From assembly GCA_003231675.1 (NCBI GenBank), contig QIJB01000095.1, positions 1 to 14,993 on the forward strand: a stretch of 14,993 nt of DNA, read 5' to 3'. Each line of letters opens with the position of its first letter. Within the stretch, counting starts at the first letter, position 1. A program made the position numbers and the translations under genes. Origin of the DNA: Candidatus Campbelliibacteriota bacterium (lineage in GTDB: Bacteria > Patescibacteriota > Minisyncoccia > UBA9983). The notes below the pieces were generated by a model. That model searched no databases. It was given only the letters and a program-made list of their open reading frames with translations, and was not told the origin of the DNA. Below, piece after piece: positions 11,604 through 14,993 of this stretch.

Positions 11604-12734
11604 ATGAAAAAAAACGGTCGTCCATCTCATATTCGCACATGGATTGAAGTTGATAAGAAGGCGATAAAAAGTAATTATCAATCATTCAGATCCATTACCC
11701 CCCAAGAATGCCGCCTAATGTCAGTGGTTAAATCAAATGCCTATGGTCATGGCTTGATTGACTTTTCCAGAGAAATGGAAAAACTGGGAATTGACTGGCT
11801 GGGGGTTGATTCTTCTATTGAAGCATTTTCATTGAGAAATAAGGGAATCAAAAAACCCATTCTTGTTTTAGGTTATACTCCTAGAGAAAATATTCCGGAG
11901 GTGATTGAGAAAAATGTGAGCATTACCGTTTCTTCCCTTGATTATCTTAAAAATATTACAGGAACAACACCTGAGAAGCCCTTAAAAATTCACCTTAAAA
12001 TTGATACAGGGATGCACCGGCAAGGATTTTTGCCGGATGAATTGCCAAGGGTGTTGAAAATATTAAAAGAAAAAAAAGGGAATGTGACGGTTGAGGGAAT
12101 CTACACCCATTTCGCAAACGCAAAAAATCCCCAAGAAGCAGATGAAACAAAAAAACAGTTCTCGGTATTTAAAAAGTCGGTAGAAATGGCTAAAAATGCC
12201 GGCTTTAATCCGATTAGACATGCCGTGGCTACCGGGGGTTTAATCATCTTCCCCGAAGCAAAAATGGATATGGTGCGCGTTGGCATAGGTCTCTATGGTT
12301 TATGGCCTTCTGAAAGAATCAAAGAGGGGTTTGAAAAAAAAATTATTTTACGCCCCGCCATGACCTGGAAAACAATAGTCAGTGAAATTAAAAAAATCCC
12401 CAAAGGGGAAGGGATAGGTTATAATTTCACCGCAAAGACATCTAAAGATTCAAAAATAGCGATTCTTCCAATTGGTTATTGGCACGGCTACAACCGCCTT
12501 TTTTCTAATAAGGCAAATGTAAAAGTCCGGGGCGAGGACGCAAAAATAACAGGCACCGTCTCCATGGACATGGCAATAATTGACGTAACCAACATCAAAG
12601 GTGTGAGAGCGGGGGACGAGGTTATTTTAATGGGAAGGGAGATAACAGCCGACTGTTTGGCAAAAATAGCCCAAACAGCAAATTATGAGATAATTACTCG
12701 CCTTAACTCAAGAATTAAAAGAATTTACCTATAA
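11604..12734 (+). CDS. alr: Alanine racemase
   Basis: PLP enzyme interconverting L- and D-alanine for peptidoglycan. The 376-residue protein has the PLP lysine K43 in VVKSNAYGHG, the carbamylation-type lysine K132 in LKIDTGMHR, H169 in YTHF, the pyridine-contacting R225 in MVRVGIGLYG, the second catalytic base Y273 in GIGYN and SMDM (320-323). The usual PIGYADG block reads PIGYWHG (289-295), so the conserved Ala-Asp is replaced by Trp-His, an oddity with all core residues intact. Length is typical. The ATG lies 3 nt after the CCA of tRNA-Gly, with no room for a Shine-Dalgarno, so the message should be tRNA-linked and become nearly leaderless on tRNA 3' processing. Ends in a terminator shared with the HU-like gene. 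Confidence 0.96.
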   Translation: MKKNGRPSHIRTWIEVDKKAIKSNYQSFRSITPQECRLMSVVKSNAYGHGLIDFSREMEKLGIDWLGVDSSIEAFSLRNKGIKKPILVLGYTPRENIPEVIEKNVSITVSSLDYLKNITGTTPEKPLKIHLKIDTGMHRQGFLPDELPRVLKILKEKKGNVTVEGIYTHFANAKNPQEADETKKQFSVFKKSVEMAKNAGFNPIRHAVATGGLIIFPEAKMDMVRVGIGLYGLWPSERIKEGFEKKIILRPAMTWKTIVSEIKKIPKGEGIGYNFTAKTSKDSKIAILPIGYWHGYNRLFSNKANVKVRGEDAKITGTVSMDMAIIDVTNIKGVRAGDEVILMGREITADCLAKIAQTANYEIITRLNSRIKRIYL

Positions 12735-12750
12735 AATACTTAATAGAAAA

Positions 12751-12790
12751 AAATAAAGTCCTCCCATAAGGGGCGGACTTTATTTTTTTT
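12751..12790. terminator. Bidirectional terminator between alr and HU-like gene
   Basis: Stem AAATAAAGTCC (12751-12761) with GGACTTTATTT (12775-12785), extended inside by CCC/GGG after a mismatch, then T-rich to 12790; the opposite side is A-rich, giving U-rich ends on both strands. It serves convergent alr (+) and the HU-like gene (-). Confidence 0.85.
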
Positions 12791-12805
12791 CTGGCCAGAA
12801 AAATT

Positions 12806-13078
12806 TTATCTTACCGCGTCTTTTAAATGCTTGGCTGGCCTGAATTTTGGCACCCTCATCGCCGGGACCTGGACCACCTCGCCGGTTCGCGGATTGCGCG
12901 CCTGACGAGCCGCCCTTTCTTTGGCTGAAAAAATTCCCAATCCGGAAATTGAAACTTCTTCGCCTTTTTTAAGGGATTCCGTAATGGCGTTGATTATGGC
13001 TTCAATAGCTCTCTCGGAATCAACCTTGGTTCCTCCGACAACTTCGTGAACAACATCTGCTAGATCTGCTTTATTCAT
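12806..13078 (-). CDS. HU-family DNA-binding protein
   Basis: A 90-residue HU/IHF-family nucleoid protein that bends DNA as a dimer. Landmarks: MNKADLADVV at the start, dimer-core SGLGIF (45-50), and the beta-arm tip RNPRTGE (61-67), whose Arg-Asn-Pro intercalates DNA, followed by PAMRVPKFRPAKHLKD. The start at 13078 gives exactly the family length; an in-frame ATG at 13123 would add 15 unrelated residues and is less likely. A TATAAT box at 13188-13193 gives a leader of about 100 nt. It lies 170 nt downstream of RNase Y on the same strand and ends at the terminator shared with alr. Confidence 0.94.
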   Translation of the reverse strand: MNKADLADVVHEVVGGTKVDSERAIEAIINAITESLKKGEEVSISGLGIFSAKERAARQARNPRTGEVVQVPAMRVPKFRPAKHLKDAVR

Positions 13079-13187
13079 AATTAAGTTATCAGTAGTTGAG
13101 CATCCGCAATCAAAATCCGTCATGGTAAAATGAATGAGAATAGACCAACCACTGGATACTCTGATAATTTCGACCTACGCTGATATG

Positions 13188-13217
13188 ATTATACCAAAAT
13201 AACTCCAATAGTTACAA
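13188..13217 (-). promoter_or_regulatory. Promoter of the HU-like gene
   Basis: Minus strand: TTGTAA (13212-13217), 18-bp spacer, perfect TATAAT (13188-13193) preceded by TTGG. It lies in the gap between the RNase Y stop and the HU-like start. Confidence 0.5.
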
Positions 13218-13248
13218 CATCATCCTTGAAAACAAGGGGGGAATTCTT

Positions 13249-14778
13249 TTATCTTGCGTATTCTATAATTCTTGACTCCCTTATCATATTCACCTTTATT
13301 TCTCCTGGATATTTTAAATCTTCCTCAATTTTATCGGCTATATCGCGGGCGAGCTTCTTAGCTTCAAGGTCGGAAATCTGTTCCGGGGAAACAAAAACCC
13401 TTATTTCTCTTCCCGCTTGAATGGCATAAGATTTTTCAACTCCGTCAAAAGAATTGGCTATGCTTTCAAGTTCTTCCAATCTTTTTAGATAATTTTCAAG
13501 CGTGTCTCTTCTGGCTCCCGGTCTGGCCCCAGAAATAGCATCCGCCACTTGAACAATTATGCCCTCTATTGATTCATATGGATATTCCTCGTGATGCGAC
13601 TGCATTGCGGAAATAACCCTCGGATCAACATTGAATTTCTGAAGAATTCTTCTTCCTATTTCAACATGCGTCCCTTGAACTTCATGGTCCATAGCTTTAC
13701 CAATATCATGAAGAAGAGCGGCCTTCTTCGCCAGGGCAGCATCGGCACCCAACTCAGCGGAGAGAATGCCCGCGATATGGGCAGCCTCTATGGAATGCTG
13801 GAGAACGTTTTGCCCATAACTCGTTCTAAAATAAAGGCGTCCAAGAATGGACATCAGTCTTGGATCAATATCAATCACTCCCGCCTCATAGGCGGCGGCT
13901 TCACCTTTTTGTTTTATTTTTTTGTCAATCTCCGCCCTTGCTTTTTCAACCATTTCCTCAATGCGCGCCGGCTGAATTCTTCCGTCTAAAATCAAATTTT
14001 CAAGAGCTATTTTCGCCACATGTCTGCGAATGGGGTCAAAAGCGGAAACAATTATTGAACCGGGAGTGTCATCAACGATTACTTCCACTCCCGCGGCCCG
14101 CTCAAGTGCTCTAATGTTCCTTCCTTCTTTGCCGATAATCTTACCCTTAATGTCATCGGATGGGATAGAAACGGACGTAGTTGTTACTTCAGAGGCAGTT
14201 GAAGACGCAAGTCGTTGAATGGCCCCAACTAAAATATCCCGAGCTTTTTTTTCAAGCTCATCCTTCCCAGCCAACTCAATTTTTTGCATACGACCAATGA
14301 TATCCTCCTCATACTTTTTTTCGGCCTCTTTCATTAATTCACCCTTCGCTTCCTCTTCGCTTAAAGAAGATATTCTTTCAAGGTCTGATATTTTTTTCCC
14401 CTCAAGGACACTTAGTTCTTCTTTCTTTTTTTTAATAAGATTGACTTTCAACTGAATCTCTTGGGCGGCTTTCTCATTTTCAACTCTCCGTTTTTCCACA
14501 TTTTCCTCTTTTTGAAGAATCCTTTCTTCAATTTTCCGAGCCTGAAGAAGAGAAATTTTTTCTTCTTTTTTCGCCTCTCCAAGTATGTTTTCCGCCTTCT
14601 TGTTTGCTTCCTCAACCGCTTTTTGAGCGCGCGCTTTGGCGTCCAGAAGAAGTTGTTTGATCTTAAGTTCGGCTGAATTTTTTCTCTGCAGAACAATCAG
14701 TTGGTGCAAAAAATAGCCGATTACCGTCCCTCCTAAGCCGGAAAAACCGACCAAGAGGACCACTTTGGTTAAATTCAT
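13249..14778 (-). CDS. rny: Ribonuclease Y
   Basis: Membrane-anchored endoribonuclease that starts mRNA decay in many bacteria lacking RNase E. The 509 residues show the full architecture: an N-terminal transmembrane segment (about 5-28), a long Lys/Glu-rich coiled coil (about 33-195), a KH RNA-binding domain with IKGKIIGKEGRNIRALE (210-226), and an HD nuclease domain with LLHDIGKAMDHEVQGTH (355-371; H357, D358). Length is close to the Bacillus enzyme (520). The ATG at 14778 is preceded by an A/T-rich leader of about 85 nt without a Shine-Dalgarno. No terminator follows, so read-through into the HU-like gene is possible. As the likely main mRNA-decay enzyme it acts on the processed, leaderless transcripts inferred elsewhere in this window. 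Confidence 0.97.
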   Translation of the reverse strand: MNLTKVVLLVGFSGLGGTVIGYFLHQLIVLQRKNSAELKIKQLLLDAKARAQKAVEEANKKAENILGEAKKEEKISLLQARKIEERILQKEENVEKRRVENEKAAQEIQLKVNLIKKKKEELSVLEGKKISDLERISSLSEEEAKGELMKEAEKKYEEDIIGRMQKIELAGKDELEKKARDILVGAIQRLASSTASEVTTTSVSIPSDDIKGKIIGKEGRNIRALERAAGVEVIVDDTPGSIIVSAFDPIRRHVAKIALENLILDGRIQPARIEEMVEKARAEIDKKIKQKGEAAAYEAGVIDIDPRLMSILGRLYFRTSYGQNVLQHSIEAAHIAGILSAELGADAALAKKAALLHDIGKAMDHEVQGTHVEIGRRILQKFNVDPRVISAMQSHHEEYPYESIEGIIVQVADAISGARPGARRDTLENYLKRLEELESIANSFDGVEKSYAIQAGREIRVFVSPEQISDLEAKKLARDIADKIEEDLKYPGEIKVNMIRESRIIEYAR

Positions 14779-14869
14779 AAAAATAAAGCATGTAGTTCGT
14801 CTTTTCCATATTGTTTAATGGGTCTAAATCCCGAACGATGCCGAAATTAAATAATAATTCGTCTTTCTT

Positions 14870-14898
14870 ATACTAACAAACCTTGGTTTATTTGTCAA
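14870..14898 (-). promoter_or_regulatory. Promoter of RNase Y
   Basis: Minus strand: perfect TTGACA (14893-14898), 17-bp spacer, TAGTAT (14870-14875, 4 of 6). Expected start near 14863. The remaining 95 bases to the window end hold no recognisable gene; they are T-rich, with a small CCC-A5-GGG hairpin near 14936-14946. Confidence 0.55.
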
Positions 14899-14993
14899 AA
14901 TGTTGTACTTGACGGGTACATAGGTAACACTTTTCCCAAAAAGGGCGATGGAACGACTTTTTGTTTTGGCTTCACTTTGGGTATGCTTTGGTA

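Noticed and set aside
11130..11681. 183-codon minus-strand frame
   Set aside because: It runs through tRNA-Gly, the acidic gene, its promoter and terminator; Phe/Ser-rich shadow.
13079..13123. 15-residue N-terminal extension of the HU-like protein
   Set aside because: HU proteins start at MNKADL-like sequence and are 90 residues; the extension has no family support.
1..14993. UGA recoded as glycine (Gracilibacteria-type code)
   Set aside because: The DUF362 and Xer genes end at UGA in the right place and no recognised gene needs UGA as a sense codon.
1..14993. CRISPR array, insertion sequence, prophage or defence island
   Set aside because: No regularly spaced repeats, transposase, phage structural gene or known defence protein was found; the single tyrosine recombinase lies among housekeeping genes.

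Overview
The window looks like a piece of a small-genome, AT-rich bacterium, most likely a member of the Patescibacteria/CPR (Parcubacteria-like). This is an inference. It rests on tightly packed housekeeping genes on both strands, almost no Shine-Dalgarno sequences, several start codons 6-7 nt after a -10 box (leaderless mRNAs), four of five tRNAs lacking an encoded CCA, and several tiny proteins. UGA is used as a stop (DUF362 protein, Xer recombinase), so the code is standard and not the UGA-Gly code of Gracilibacteria.

Layout. 1-3245 (+): 3' part of threonine synthase, deoxyribose-phosphate aldolase, then a promoter with a long leader and a LysM-LysM-M23 peptidoglycan hydrolase. 3273-3848: a symmetrical terminator, a 47-aa basic leaderless protein on the minus strand, and tRNA-Pro(CGG) followed by a decayed tandem copy of its own 3' end. 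3910-5651 (-): a methyltransferase/DUF362 gene pair. 5768-5980 (+): a very small transcription unit carrying a zinc-ribbon reading frame that is broken in two places. 5987-8254 (-): a collinear run acylphosphatase, YraN, tRNA-Pro(UGG), rhodanese, PspC, DUF167, DUF389. 8255-8432: a gap with a perfect 51-bp palindrome next to three DnaA-box-like 9-mers spaced exactly 11 bp apart. 8433-10147: two tRNA-Arg genes in opposite orientation and the CCA-adding enzyme. 10140-11357: a Xer-type recombinase and a 54-aa acidic protein read from interleaved divergent promoters. 11527-12734 (+): tRNA-Gly(UCC) joined to alanine racemase. 12806-14778 (-): HU-like protein and RNase Y. The last 215 bases hold the RNase Y promoter and nothing else I can identify.

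The known genes cover RNA metabolism (RNase Y, CCA-adding enzyme, tRNAs), cell wall (Alr, M23 hydrolase), nucleoid and chromosome handling (HU, Xer) and a little central metabolism (ThrC, DeoC). No complete new defence or mobile system is visible. The least ordinary signals are the palindrome/9-mer region, three protein genes that start 3-11 nt after a tRNA 3' end, the tRNA-Pro-derived repeats, the broken zinc-ribbon microgene, the acidic and basic microproteins, and an M23 protein whose signal peptide only makes sense with a non-AUG start.
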